Source: Levyella massiliensis (lineage in GTDB: Bacteria; Bacillota; Clostridia; Tissierellales; Peptoniphilaceae). Taken from it: DNA of 64,000 nt. Numbering within the stretch: the stretch's first letter is position 1; the number at the start of each line of letters is the position of its first letter. Both the position numbers and the translations under genes were made by a program. Shown piece after piece: positions 8,805 to 16,863 of the stretch. The notes beneath the pieces were generated by a model. That model had not been told where the DNA came from. It worked only from the letters and a program-made list of their open reading frames with translations, and did not search any database. The DNA is taken from contig NZ_HG529491.1 of NCBI RefSeq assembly GCF_000308275.2, positions 356,699 to 420,698 on the forward strand, given 5' to 3'.

Positions 8805-9989
8805 TTAATGATGGAATAAACGTTGATGCGTAAAGACCATCGTAAGTCCGTAATGATCCGCGGCGTCAATGACCACAGCGTCGCGTGTGGAGCCGCCCGG
8901 CTGCGCGATGTATTTCACACCGCTCTGTGCAGCCCGTTGAATATTATCGGCAAAGGGGAAGAACGCATCGCTGGCTAACGCCAGATGCGCCTCTTGTGCC
9001 AGATAAGCCCGGCGTTCTTTTTTGGTGAAAGGTGCGGGTTGTTGTGTAAAGTACGCTTCCCAATGTCCCGGCGCCGTCACATCTTCTTCGTAATCATGCA
9101 GATATTGGTCGATGACATTGTCGCGGGCAGCGCGCGAGAGATCGTCGCGGAAGGGCAGGGAAAGCACGCGCTCACTCTGCCGCAGACGCCAGGTATCGGC
9201 TTTATCACCGGCCAGACGTGTGCAATGAATGCGGGATTGCTGGCCTGCACCGACACCGATGGCCTGACCATCTACCGCAAAGCAAACCGAATTGGATTGC
9301 GTATATTTCAGCGTGATCAGCGCCACCAGAAGATCGCGCTTGGCGGATTCCGGCAAGGCCTTGTTTTTCGTGATGATTTCGTTGAGACTCTCGGTGGTAA
9401 AGCGTGCATCGTTACGCTTTTGCGTAAAACGAATACCGAACACTTCCTTGGATTCTGCAACGGGCGGCTCATAGGCCGGATCGATCTGAATAATATTGTA
9501 GCTGCCGTTTTTCTTTTGGCGCAGGATGGCCAAGGCCTCCTCACTGTAGCCGGGAGCAATGACACCATCCGATACTTCGCGCTTCAACAGATGCGCCGTA
9601 ACAGCGTCCACCGGGCGCGAGAGGGCTGCCCAGTCTCCAAAGGAACTCAGGCGATCCGTACCGCGTGCACGGGCATAGGCGCAGGCTAGCGGCGAATCGT
9701 CCAGCCCCTCCACATCTTCCACAAAGCAGGCTTTTTTTAGCTTTTCGTCGAGCGGCAATCCCACGGCTGCTGAAGTCGGGGAAACATGCTTAAAAGAAGC
9801 CGCACAGGGAAGTCCTGTGGCGGCGTCTAACTCCCGCACTAATTGCCATGAATTCAAGGCATCCAAAAAGTTGATATAGCCGGGGCGTCCGTTGCATACA
9901 ACAAACGGCAAATCCTTGCCATCCGCTCGGTCCAGCTTAGCCGGCAGTTGATTGGGGTTACAGCCGTATTTTAAGGGCAATTCCTTCAT
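8805..9989 (-). CDS. purH: AICAR transformylase, PurH lacking the cyclohydrolase domain
   Basis: A 394-residue protein covering only the C-terminal AICAR formyltransferase half of bifunctional PurH. It transfers formyl from 10-formyl-THF to AICAR to give FAICAR (step 9). The substrate motif ASFKHVSPTSAAVG (about 63-76) holds the Lys-His pair used in catalysis. SYNIIQID, KYTQSNSVCF near 228 and SDAFFPFADNI-QPGGSTRD near the C-terminus are further hallmarks. The MGS-like IMP cyclohydrolase domain (about 200 residues) is absent, and the sequence starts cleanly at an ATG behind AAGGAGG, so this is a natural short form rather than a broken gene. The missing step is supplied by the PurO domain fused to PurN two genes upstream. 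Confidence 0.93.
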   Translation of the reverse strand: MKELPLKYGCNPNQLPAKLDRADGKDLPFVVCNGRPGYINFLDALNSWQLVRELDAATGLPCAASFKHVSPTSAAVGLPLDEKLKKACFVEDVEGLDDSPLACAYARARGTDRLSSFGDWAALSRPVDAVTAHLLKREVSDGVIAPGYSEEALAILRQKKNGSYNIIQIDPAYEPPVAESKEVFGIRFTQKRNDARFTTESLNEIITKNKALPESAKRDLLVALITLKYTQSNSVCFAVDGQAIGVGAGQQSRIHCTRLAGDKADTWRLRQSERVLSLPFRDDLSRAARDNVIDQYLHDYEEDVTAPGHWEAYFTQQPAPFTKKERRAYLAQEAHLALASDAFFPFADNIQRAAQSGVKYIAQPGGSTRDAVVIDAADHYGLTMVFTHQRLFHH

Positions 9990-10029
9990 GCGATCCTCCT
10001 TCTATGGCGTGCGCGATTTTCGTAAGCGC

Positions 10030-11460
10030 TTATACGGAAAGCACAGCCTTGCGATCCGCATCATGATAGCGATGAATCAGCGGTTCAGCCACATTTTTTA
10101 GAAAAGCGTCCACTTGCTCCGGACAGCGTCCTATATAAGCGACCGGATCCAAGTGGTTACGAATTTCCTCTTCGGTCATCGGAATCTTGGGCTCATCGGC
10201 CAAACGTCGGATGAGGTCGTTTTTCCCGCCTTCTTTGACGGCACGAGCGGCCGCATGAGAATGGACACGGATAATTTCGTGCAAAACCTGACGATTGCCA
10301 CCGCGTTTGACGGATTCCATCATGATATTTTCCGTTGCCATGAAGGGCAGCTTTTCCATCACGCGATGGTGTACCACCGGTTCGTAAACGGTCATGTTTT
10401 CCGTCACGTTCATATAAATATTTAAGATGGCATCGGTGGCCAGGAAGGCTTCCGCCACAGCAATGCGTTTGTTGGCCGAATCATCCAGGGTGCGTTCCAT
10501 CCACTGCGTGGCGGCAGTCACCGAAGGATTCAGTGCATCCACCATGACGTAACGCGCAAGCGCTGTCATGCGTTCGGCGCGCATGGGGTTGCGTTTATAC
10601 GGCATGGCCGAAGACCCGATCTGATCCTTTTGGAATGGCTCCTCCACCTCTTCAAAGGATTGCAGCAGGCGCAGATCGTTCGCAAATTTGGATGCGCTCT
10701 GGGCAATGCCGGAGAGTGCAAAGAGGAAGAAAGAATCGATTTTGCGCGAATAGGTTTGGCCACAAACCGGAATCAACCGTTCAAAGCCGAAGGTTTTGGC
10801 AATTTTTTCATCCAATGCCTGTACTTTGGCGGAATCGCCGTCAAAGAGTTCCAGAAAGCTGGCCTGGGAGCCGGTAGTGCCTTTTGCACCACGTAGCGCC
10901 AATTGGTCGATCTGGAATTGCAACTGTTCCATATCCATGGCCAGTTCGTTCATCCACAGCGTTGCGCGTTTTCCCAGGGTGGTCAGCTGTGCGGGTTGCA
11001 AATGCGTATAGGCCAAAGCGGGCACGCTCTTATAGCGTTCGGCAAAAGCACTGAGATTCACCAGCACCTGAGCGGCTTTATGCAGCAAAAGTTGAGAAGC
11101 TTCCCGCAGAATAATTAAGTCTGTATTATCGGTGACATAGCAGCTCGTAGCCCCCAAATGCATGATGGGAGCAGCCTTTGTGGCCTGTTGGCCGAAGGCA
11201 TAGACATGGCTCATCACGTCATGACGTACCTGCTTTTCGCGTGCTTCGGCCACATCATAGTTAATGTCGTCTTTGTATTGCTCCATTTCCGCAATTTGCG
11301 CATCGGTAATGTCCAGACCCAATTCTTTTTCAGCCTTGGCCAGCGCAATCCACAGTCTGCGCCAGAGGCGAAACTTATGGTTGGAGGAAAATAAAAATTG
11401 CATCTCATCGCTCGCATAGCGAGTGGACAGGGGGGACAGATAACGATCGTGAGAATCCAT
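10030..11460 (-). CDS. purB: Adenylosuccinate lyase
   Basis: A 476-residue enzyme of the fumarase/aspartase superfamily. It releases fumarate from SAICAR (step 8) and from adenylosuccinate on the way to AMP. The signature GSSAMPYKRNPMRAERM near residue 282 is the flexible catalytic loop with the active-site Ser. The HDVMSHVYAF segment (about 79-88) and the TSCYVTDN and THLQPAQ-TTLGKR regions (about 109 and 152-168) supply the other conserved blocks. The protein is a little longer than the 430-residue B. subtilis type and fits the longer eukaryote/clostridial-type PurB. ATG at 11460 is preceded by AAAGGAA. It lies between purN/O and purH in the operon. Confidence 0.96.
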   Translation of the reverse strand: MDSHDRYLSPLSTRYASDEMQFLFSSNHKFRLWRRLWIALAKAEKELGLDITDAQIAEMEQYKDDINYDVAEAREKQVRHDVMSHVYAFGQQATKAAPIMHLGATSCYVTDNTDLIILREASQLLLHKAAQVLVNLSAFAERYKSVPALAYTHLQPAQLTTLGKRATLWMNELAMDMEQLQFQIDQLALRGAKGTTGSQASFLELFDGDSAKVQALDEKIAKTFGFERLIPVCGQTYSRKIDSFFLFALSGIAQSASKFANDLRLLQSFEEVEEPFQKDQIGSSAMPYKRNPMRAERMTALARYVMVDALNPSVTAATQWMERTLDDSANKRIAVAEAFLATDAILNIYMNVTENMTVYEPVVHHRVMEKLPFMATENIMMESVKRGGNRQVLHEIIRVHSHAAARAVKEGGKNDLIRRLADEPKIPMTEEEIRNHLDPVAYIGRCPEQVDAFLKNVAEPLIHRYHDADRKAVLSV

Positions 11461-11522
11461 CGTGGTTCCTTTCTTTGCCTGGATAGTTCAGGTGGGATTC
11501 GGTCATGCCGTGCCGGGCACGA

Positions 11523-12917
11523 TTAAGAAAAGCGACTTTTGATAAAGTGGCGGACGGAGGCGCCGTCATGCTCTTCCACATAAAGAGCAATGCGATTTTC
11601 CGGGCTTAAGGCATCCCACAAAGCCGCTGTGAAAGCGGCAGCATCGCCATCCCAGGAGAAACGCAGCGGTTCGCCTTGAAAGCTTGGCAAGGGATTGCCA
11701 TCGGTCACATACGTGGAGATGAAGCGACCCGTGCCGGGCTCTTTATCATAATGGAACGCCTGATAGCAGGCTTTCGTGCCATTTGCATCGGCGGCTTTCC
11801 AAATGGAAAGCTGCAAGTGATTTTCGGCCAGTAAACCGGAAATGCGCGGGGTAAAATGCGGACCGTCCGGCTCAAAGGTGCGCGATTGTAAGGCCGTATC
11901 AAAATCTTTGCCGACGGCCAAGCCGTCAAGAAGCGTATCCGTGTGATCACCGTTCGTTACCACCGTAACAGGCTCTCCGGCTACGCGGGTATGCGAGAGG
12001 GCACGGTAAATGATGAGGCTCGGATCTTCGAGTAGCGCCGGATCGTGGGCTTGCGTATAGAGGTCATTTCCTTCCAGGTGAAACACCCGATTTTGACTGT
12101 TTTGACTGCGCCCCATAATAAAGTAGGCGATAAGCGCATTGCCATTTGTGCCATGCGCTAGCGCAATGCCGCGACCGGGATAGGGGTTACCGCGTAGCAG
12201 CGTTGCCAGAGAGGGTGCTTTTTCCGTTGCGCGCGATCCACTTTGCACACTCGGCAGAAAAGCGGCGTATTCGGCTTCGGATAACGGGGCGGACAGAGCC
12301 TTTCCCGTCAGGCCATTGTGGAGACGAGACGCTATCGCATGCACGCAGGCGGGGAGTAACTTCCATTCTGCTTCGCGCATGACGCGCTGTTGCAAGCGTT
12401 CAGGGGTATCGTCGGCCAAAACACGGACGGCCTGTTGGGCCAGGATGGGACCCGCATCGGCTTGCGCCGTAACCAGATGAACCGTGGCGCCCGTCACTTG
12501 CACGCGATGGGCAAGCACCGCTTCATGGACGTGTTCGCCATAGTAGCCGCGACCGCCAAAGGCCGGCAATAATGCCGGATGAATGTTTAATACGGGAACG
12601 TGGCAGGCCTTGAGAAAATCAGCCGACAAGACACGCAGAAATCCCGCTAAGACAATCATGTCAACGGATGCCTCCGACAGAGCGTCCAATACTGCCTTTT
12701 CCCACGCCGTGCCGGGATAGTCCTTTATCGAGAAAGCACGGGCGGCAATGCCCGCATTTTTCGCGCGCTCCAGGGCATGGGCATTGGCGCGATTGGAAAA
12801 GACGGCCACAATTTCGCCGGGGGCAAGACGCCCTTCGCGTTGTGCATCTAAAAGCGCTTGTAAATTTGTGCCACCGCCTGAAACAAGGACGGCAAGGCGC
12901 ACCGGACGGGAACTCAT
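11523..12917 (-). CDS. purN: GAR transformylase fused to PurO-type IMP cyclohydrolase
   Basis: A 464-residue two-domain protein. Residues 1 to about 205 are PurN: LAVLVSGGGTNLQALLDA at 8-25, VLAGFLRVL near 93, NIHPALLPAFGG with the catalytic Asn/His near 111-122, and GATVHLVTAQADAGPIL near 144-159 with the conserved Asp. Residues from about 235 to the end match the PurO family (IMP_cyclohyd): NPYPGRGIAL, AYFIMGRSQNSQNRVF, EDPSLIIYRAL, VVTNGDHTDTL, FEPDGPHFTPRISG and DGNPLPSFQGEP. PurN makes FGAR (step 3) and PurO closes FAICAR to IMP (step 10). The fusion explains why PurH here lacks its cyclohydrolase half. The start overlaps the purM stop by 4 bases. Confidence 0.93.
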   Translation of the reverse strand: MSSRPVRLAVLVSGGGTNLQALLDAQREGRLAPGEIVAVFSNRANAHALERAKNAGIAARAFSIKDYPGTAWEKAVLDALSEASVDMIVLAGFLRVLSADFLKACHVPVLNIHPALLPAFGGRGYYGEHVHEAVLAHRVQVTGATVHLVTAQADAGPILAQQAVRVLADDTPERLQQRVMREAEWKLLPACVHAIASRLHNGLTGKALSAPLSEAEYAAFLPSVQSGSRATEKAPSLATLLRGNPYPGRGIALAHGTNGNALIAYFIMGRSQNSQNRVFHLEGNDLYTQAHDPALLEDPSLIIYRALSHTRVAGEPVTVVTNGDHTDTLLDGLAVGKDFDTALQSRTFEPDGPHFTPRISGLLAENHLQLSIWKAADANGTKACYQAFHYDKEPGTGRFISTYVTDGNPLPSFQGEPLRFSWDGDAAAFTAALWDALSPENRIALYVEEHDGASVRHFIKSRFS

Positions 12918-13966
12918 AGAATCACCTTTTCAAGCGAACGTACGACTTCGCCTAAGCGATAGGCTTCTTCGCCCTCCTCTTGGAGCACTTCGAGCGCCCG
13001 AGGCAGATCTTCTTTGGAAACGACGAGCACAAAGCCGACCCCCATATTGAAGGTATTGTACATATCGTGGGTGGTGACGTGCCCGGCTTCCTGAATGAAA
13101 CGGAAGAGGAACGGCAGACGCAGCGCACCGCGCTCAATATTGGCGCCTAAGCCGTCCGGTAAGGCGCGCGGAATATTTTCATAAAAACCGCCGCCCGTGA
13201 TGTGCGCCATGCTCTTGACCTTGACCTGCTTCATCAGTTCGAGAACGGGCTTTACATAGATGCGCGTCGGCGTGAGCAAGGCTTCGCCCAGCGTTTTACC
13301 GTCTAACGTCGAATAACGCGTGGTCCAGTCCGTGTTCTTATTGCCATCTAGAATTTTGCGCACTAAGGAATAGCCGTTGGAATGAATACCGGAAGAGGGC
13401 AAAGCGATGAGCTGATCGCCTTCTTGGACGTCATTTTTATCGATCATCTTTTTCTCGTCGACAAGACCCACGGCAAAGCCGGCCAAATCGTATTCGTTTT
13501 CAGGATAGAAACCGGGCATTTCCGCAGTTTCTCCGCCGATTAAAGCGCAACCCGACTGCACGCAGCCTTCGGCCACACCCTTTACGATCTCGGCAATGCG
13601 TTCCGGATCATTTTTTCCGCAAGCAATGTAGTCTAGGAAAAACAGCGGTACTGCGCCGCTGCAGAGGATATCGTTGACGCACATGGCAACGCAGTCAATG
13701 CCGATGGTATCGTGCTTGTCCAGTAAAAAGGCATATTTCAATTTAGTGCCCACACCGTCGGTACCGCTGACAAGAACGGGTTTTTCCATACCGGCAACTT
13801 CCGGAGCAAAGAGACCGCCGAAGCCGCCGATGCCGGACAGGACGCCCGGTGTGGTGGTGCGAGCGATATGTTTTTTCATCAATTCCACCGCTTTATATCC
13901 TGCGGTGATGTCTACGCCGGCTTCCTTATAGGCGGCGGAGGAGGATTGCCGATTCATCTCGTCCAT
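12914..13966 (-). CDS. purM: Phosphoribosylformylglycinamidine cyclo-ligase (AIR synthetase)
   Basis: A 350-residue ATP-dependent enzyme that cyclises FGAM to AIR, step 5. Characteristic blocks are AYKEAGVDITAGYKAVELMK near the N-terminus, GGFGGLFAPE, VSGTDGVGTKLKYAF, DCVAMCVNDILCSGAVPLFFLDY, ALIGGETAEMPGFY, SSGIHSNGYSLVRK and AHITGGGFYENIPRAL. Length fits the family. I place the start at 13966, where TAATG joins the purF stop and the purM ATG, with GGAGAA five bases upstream; the frame itself could be extended 13 codons into purF. The 3' end overlaps purN/O by 4 bases, so translation is probably coupled along purF-purM-purN. Confidence 0.96.
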   Translation of the reverse strand: MDEMNRQSSSAAYKEAGVDITAGYKAVELMKKHIARTTTPGVLSGIGGFGGLFAPEVAGMEKPVLVSGTDGVGTKLKYAFLLDKHDTIGIDCVAMCVNDILCSGAVPLFFLDYIACGKNDPERIAEIVKGVAEGCVQSGCALIGGETAEMPGFYPENEYDLAGFAVGLVDEKKMIDKNDVQEGDQLIALPSSGIHSNGYSLVRKILDGNKNTDWTTRYSTLDGKTLGEALLTPTRIYVKPVLELMKQVKVKSMAHITGGGFYENIPRALPDGLGANIERGALRLPFLFRFIQEAGHVTTHDMYNTFNMGVGFVLVVSKEDLPRALEVLQEEGEEAYRLGEVVRSLEKVIL

Positions 13967-15390
13967 TATTCTTCTCCATTCCAGCAATAGGTGCATAGTT
14001 GACAACGCGGCAGGCCGATGGCTTCAATGGTCCCTTCCAGAGTCTGATACTCCAGAGAGGAAAAATGAAATTGCTCGGCAATTTTATCGCGCATGGCGCG
14101 CCCGCGCTCGGTGGTGCCATCCTGGTATTCATCCAGGTGTTCAAACCCTTCTTCCCCTTCCAGGTCCATGATGACGCGGCGGGTGAGAAGCTCCATCTCA
14201 TCGTTACTGCGTGAAAAATTCAAATATTTACAACTGAAGAGAATCGGCGGACAAGCTGCACGCATGTGGACGCTCTTCGCACCGTTGCGATAGAGGAAAT
14301 CCACCGTTTCGCGCAGCTGCGTGCCGCGCACGATGGAATCATCCACAATCAGCAGATTCTTCTGATCGATGTAGTCCGTGATGGGCAGTTGCTTCATATG
14401 AGCCACGCGATTGCGTTCCGATTGCCGAGACGGCGTAAAGGAACGAGACCAAGTGGGCGTATATTTGAGCATCGGACGACCGAAAGCCACGCCGCTCTCA
14501 AAGGCATAGCCCTGCCCATAGGCCAGACCGGAATCCGGGACACCGCCGACATAGTCGAGCTCCGGAATCCCGCCATTTTTGCGATCATTTTCGGCCAGAA
14601 TTTCGCCATTGCGATACCGAGACTGTTCCACGCCCTTTCCTTCATAGCAGGAATTGGGATAGCCATAGTAGGTCCACAGGAAAGCACAAATCTTCATATC
14701 CTTTTGCGGTTCAATCACGGTGGTGACGCGTGAAGATGTGATTTCTACCGCTTCGCCCGGGCCCAGTTCACGCAAGGTGCGATAGCCCAGTTTACGATAG
14801 GGGAACGGTTCGAAGGACACGCAACGGCCGTCTTCGTTTTCACCGACGAAGAGCGGAATGCGCCCGCGAAAATCCCGTGCAGCCAAGAGTGTGCCGTCGT
14901 CTTTCAAGATTAAAAGTGACGCCGTACCGTCTATACGACGCTGTATAGCACGAATGCCATCAATATAGGAATCTTCCTCCGCCATCATAGCGGCAATGAG
15001 CTCCACACTGTTCACTTGTCCGCCCGTCATGGCATCAAAATGCGCCCCGGGTTTGGCCAAATATTCCTGAATCAGCTCTTCCTTATTATTGATGACGCCA
15101 ACAAAACAAATGGCAAAGGTTCCGTAACGGGAACGAATGAGAAGCGGCTGCGGATCATAGTCGCTGATGCAACCGATGGCCGAGGAAGCCTTCATCTCGT
15201 CAAAAATGGTCTCGAAGCGCGTACGAAACGGCGTATTCTCAATATCGTGGATTTCACGCTGGAGGCCGATTTTCACATCATAGCCCGCAATTCCGGCACG
15301 GTGCGTGCCCAGATGGGAATGATAGTCCGTTCCATAAAAAACATCAGTTAAAGCGTCGCCGTGACCGGCTACACCAAAAAAACCACCCAT
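13966..15390 (-). CDS. purF: Amidophosphoribosyltransferase without the N-terminal cysteine
   Basis: A 474-residue PurF-like protein for step 1 (PRPP to phosphoribosylamine). The N-terminal Ntn-hydrolase fold and the phosphoribosyltransferase fold with NLLIVDDSIVRGTQ are both clear. Cysteines placed like the Fe-S ligands of the B. subtilis type are present (KICAFLW, ILFSCKYLNF and the terminal CQLCTYC). The protein begins MGGFFGVAGHGD, however, so the Cys nucleophile that follows the initiator or propeptide in classical PurF is absent. The upstream in-frame codons contain no Cys either, and AAGGAG stands 5-6 bases before this ATG. It may use free ammonia or another residue. I recall similar N-termini in other clostridia but could not check. 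Confidence 0.9.
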   Translation of the reverse strand: MGGFFGVAGHGDALTDVFYGTDYHSHLGTHRAGIAGYDVKIGLQREIHDIENTPFRTRFETIFDEMKASSAIGCISDYDPQPLLIRSRYGTFAICFVGVINNKEELIQEYLAKPGAHFDAMTGGQVNSVELIAAMMAEEDSYIDGIRAIQRRIDGTASLLILKDDGTLLAARDFRGRIPLFVGENEDGRCVSFEPFPYRKLGYRTLRELGPGEAVEITSSRVTTVIEPQKDMKICAFLWTYYGYPNSCYEGKGVEQSRYRNGEILAENDRKNGGIPELDYVGGVPDSGLAYGQGYAFESGVAFGRPMLKYTPTWSRSFTPSRQSERNRVAHMKQLPITDYIDQKNLLIVDDSIVRGTQLRETVDFLYRNGAKSVHMRAACPPILFSCKYLNFSRSNDEMELLTRRVIMDLEGEEGFEHLDEYQDGTTERGRAMRDKIAEQFHFSSLEYQTLEGTIEAIGLPRCQLCTYCWNGEE

Positions 15391-15473
15391 AGATTCTCCT
15401 TGCTGCTTAGCTGCGTGAGAAAAACTCTGCCCCTGTCAAAGGACAAAGGCAGAGTCCATACTGCCGGATCAGG

Positions 15474-16190
15474 TTACGCCTGTTCACCGAAGACGCGATG
15501 CATCATTTCTTTATAGGCATCTTCAACACCGCCCATATCGCGGCGGAAGCGATCCTTGTCCAATTTCTCATTGGTATCGGCATCCCAGAAACGGCAGGTA
15601 TCCGGGGAAATTTCATCCGCCAGAACAATGGAGCCGTCTTGCGTGCGGCCGAACTCCAGTTTGAAGTCGACCAGTTTGACGTTTAATTTCAGGAAATAAG
15701 CCTTGAGTACTTCATTGACTTTGAAAGCCATTTCGCTGATGCGATCGAGTTCATCTTTGGTGGCTAGTTTCAGCGCCAATACATGATAGCGATTGATCAG
15801 CGGATCATGCAGATCATCATTCTTTAACGAAAACTCCAGCGTCGGCTCATCAAACACAATGCCTTCTTCGACGCCGTAGCGTTTGGCAAAGGAACCGGCC
15901 GAAATATTGCGGATGATGACTTCCAGGGGCACGATTTCCACTTTTTTGACCACCGTGTTGCGATCATCCAATTCTTCTACAAAATGCGTGGGAACCCCCT
16001 GCTTTTCCAGAAGCTGCATGAGAAAGTTTGTCATGCGGTTATTGATGGCGCCCTTACCGACGATCGTACCGCGCTTGGCACCGTCACCGGCAGTCGCATC
16101 GTCCTTGTACGAAACGATGACTTTGTCCTTTTCATCCGTCGCAAATACTTTTTTCGCCTTACCTTCATACATTTGTTCTAATTTTTCCAT
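15474..16190 (-). CDS. purC: SAICAR synthetase
   Basis: A 238-residue ATP-dependent ligase that joins aspartate to CAIR to give SAICAR, step 7. The N-terminal [11 protein letters not shown] motif (9-19), the [20 protein letters not shown] block (about 92-111), the [13 protein letters not shown] region, and [32 protein letters not shown] (about 172-203) are all typical. The length is standard for bacterial monofunctional PurC. AGGAGG precedes the ATG. It lies 83 bases from purF and about 100 bases from purE; I see no internal promoter strong enough to call. The identification is secure. Confidence 0.97.
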   Translation of the reverse strand: MEKLEQMYEGKAKKVFATDEKDKVIVSYKDDATAGDGAKRGTIVGKGAINNRMTNFLMQLLEKQGVPTHFVEELDDRNTVVKKVEIVPLEVIIRNISAGSFAKRYGVEEGIVFDEPTLEFSLKNDDLHDPLINRYHVLALKLATKDELDRISEMAFKVNEVLKAYFLKLNVKLVDFKLEFGRTQDGSIVLADEISPDTCRFWDADTNEKLDKDRFRRDMGGVEDAYKEMMHRVFGEQA

Positions 16191-16289
16191 GGAATCCTCC
16201 TCATACTATTCTCACACTAATCCTACAGTAACGATGAACAAAAATAAAATTGCCGCAGACGGTGCGATGGCACCCCCCACGGCAGAGAG

Positions 16290-16787
16290 TTATTGCGCTT
16301 TAAATTTTTCACAGATGTTGCGGTCTTTTTCCAGAACGGCTTTGGCATCCTTTTCGCGCTTGTCATCCAATCGTTTGCTAAGCGCAGTATCCTCCAAGGC
16401 AAGAATCTGGGCCGCCAGAAGAGCGGCGTTCTTAGAACCGTTGATGGCAACGGTGGCCACAGGAATACCGGAAGGCATCATCACGGTAGCTAAAAGAGCA
16501 TCCATGCCATCCAATACCTGAGAACTGCAAGGAATGCCGATCACCGGCAATGTCGTATTCGCGGCTACGGCGCCGGCCAAATGGGCGGCCATACCCGCGG
16601 CACAGATCAAAACGCCGAAACCGTTCTCTCGTGCGTGGATGGTAAAGTCGCGTGCCTCCACCGGTGTACGGTGCGCGGAAAATACGTGCACCTCGAAGGG
16701 AACTTCCAATTCCTTCAGGATACCGACAGCTTTCTCCATTACGGGCAGATCGCTGTCACTTCCCATGATCAAAGCAACTTTCTTCAT
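16290..16787 (-). CDS. purE: N5-carboxyaminoimidazole ribonucleotide mutase
   Basis: A 165-residue PurE forming CAIR, step 6. The motif VALIMGSDSDLPVMEKA (4-20), the FEVHVFSAHRTP block with the conserved His, ICAAGMAAHLAGAVAANTTLPVIGIPCSS and LDGMDALLATVMMPSGIPVATVAIN are all present. The ATG at 16787 is chosen because GAAAGGAG lies 7-8 bases upstream; the frame is open 30 codons further but that part is not conserved-looking. It is the first purine gene, 76 bases after the ATPase. No purK is in the cluster, so either PurK is encoded elsewhere or CAIR is formed from AIR and CO2 without it. Confidence 0.95.
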   Translation of the reverse strand: MKKVALIMGSDSDLPVMEKAVGILKELEVPFEVHVFSAHRTPVEARDFTIHARENGFGVLICAAGMAAHLAGAVAANTTLPVIGIPCSSQVLDGMDALLATVMMPSGIPVATVAINGSKNAALLAAQILALEDTALSKRLDDKREKDAKAVLEKDRNICEKFKAQ

Positions 16788-16863
16788 GATGACTCCTTTC
16801 GAAAAACACCTGAAGCCGTGGCAGCAGGCAGTACCGGGCACCGTACGAAAGCACGGCGCAGAA

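Noticed and set aside
16788..16863. A purine or PRPP riboswitch before purE
   Set aside because: The gap is 76 bases and holds only weak GC-rich pairings, with none of the conserved junction sequences.
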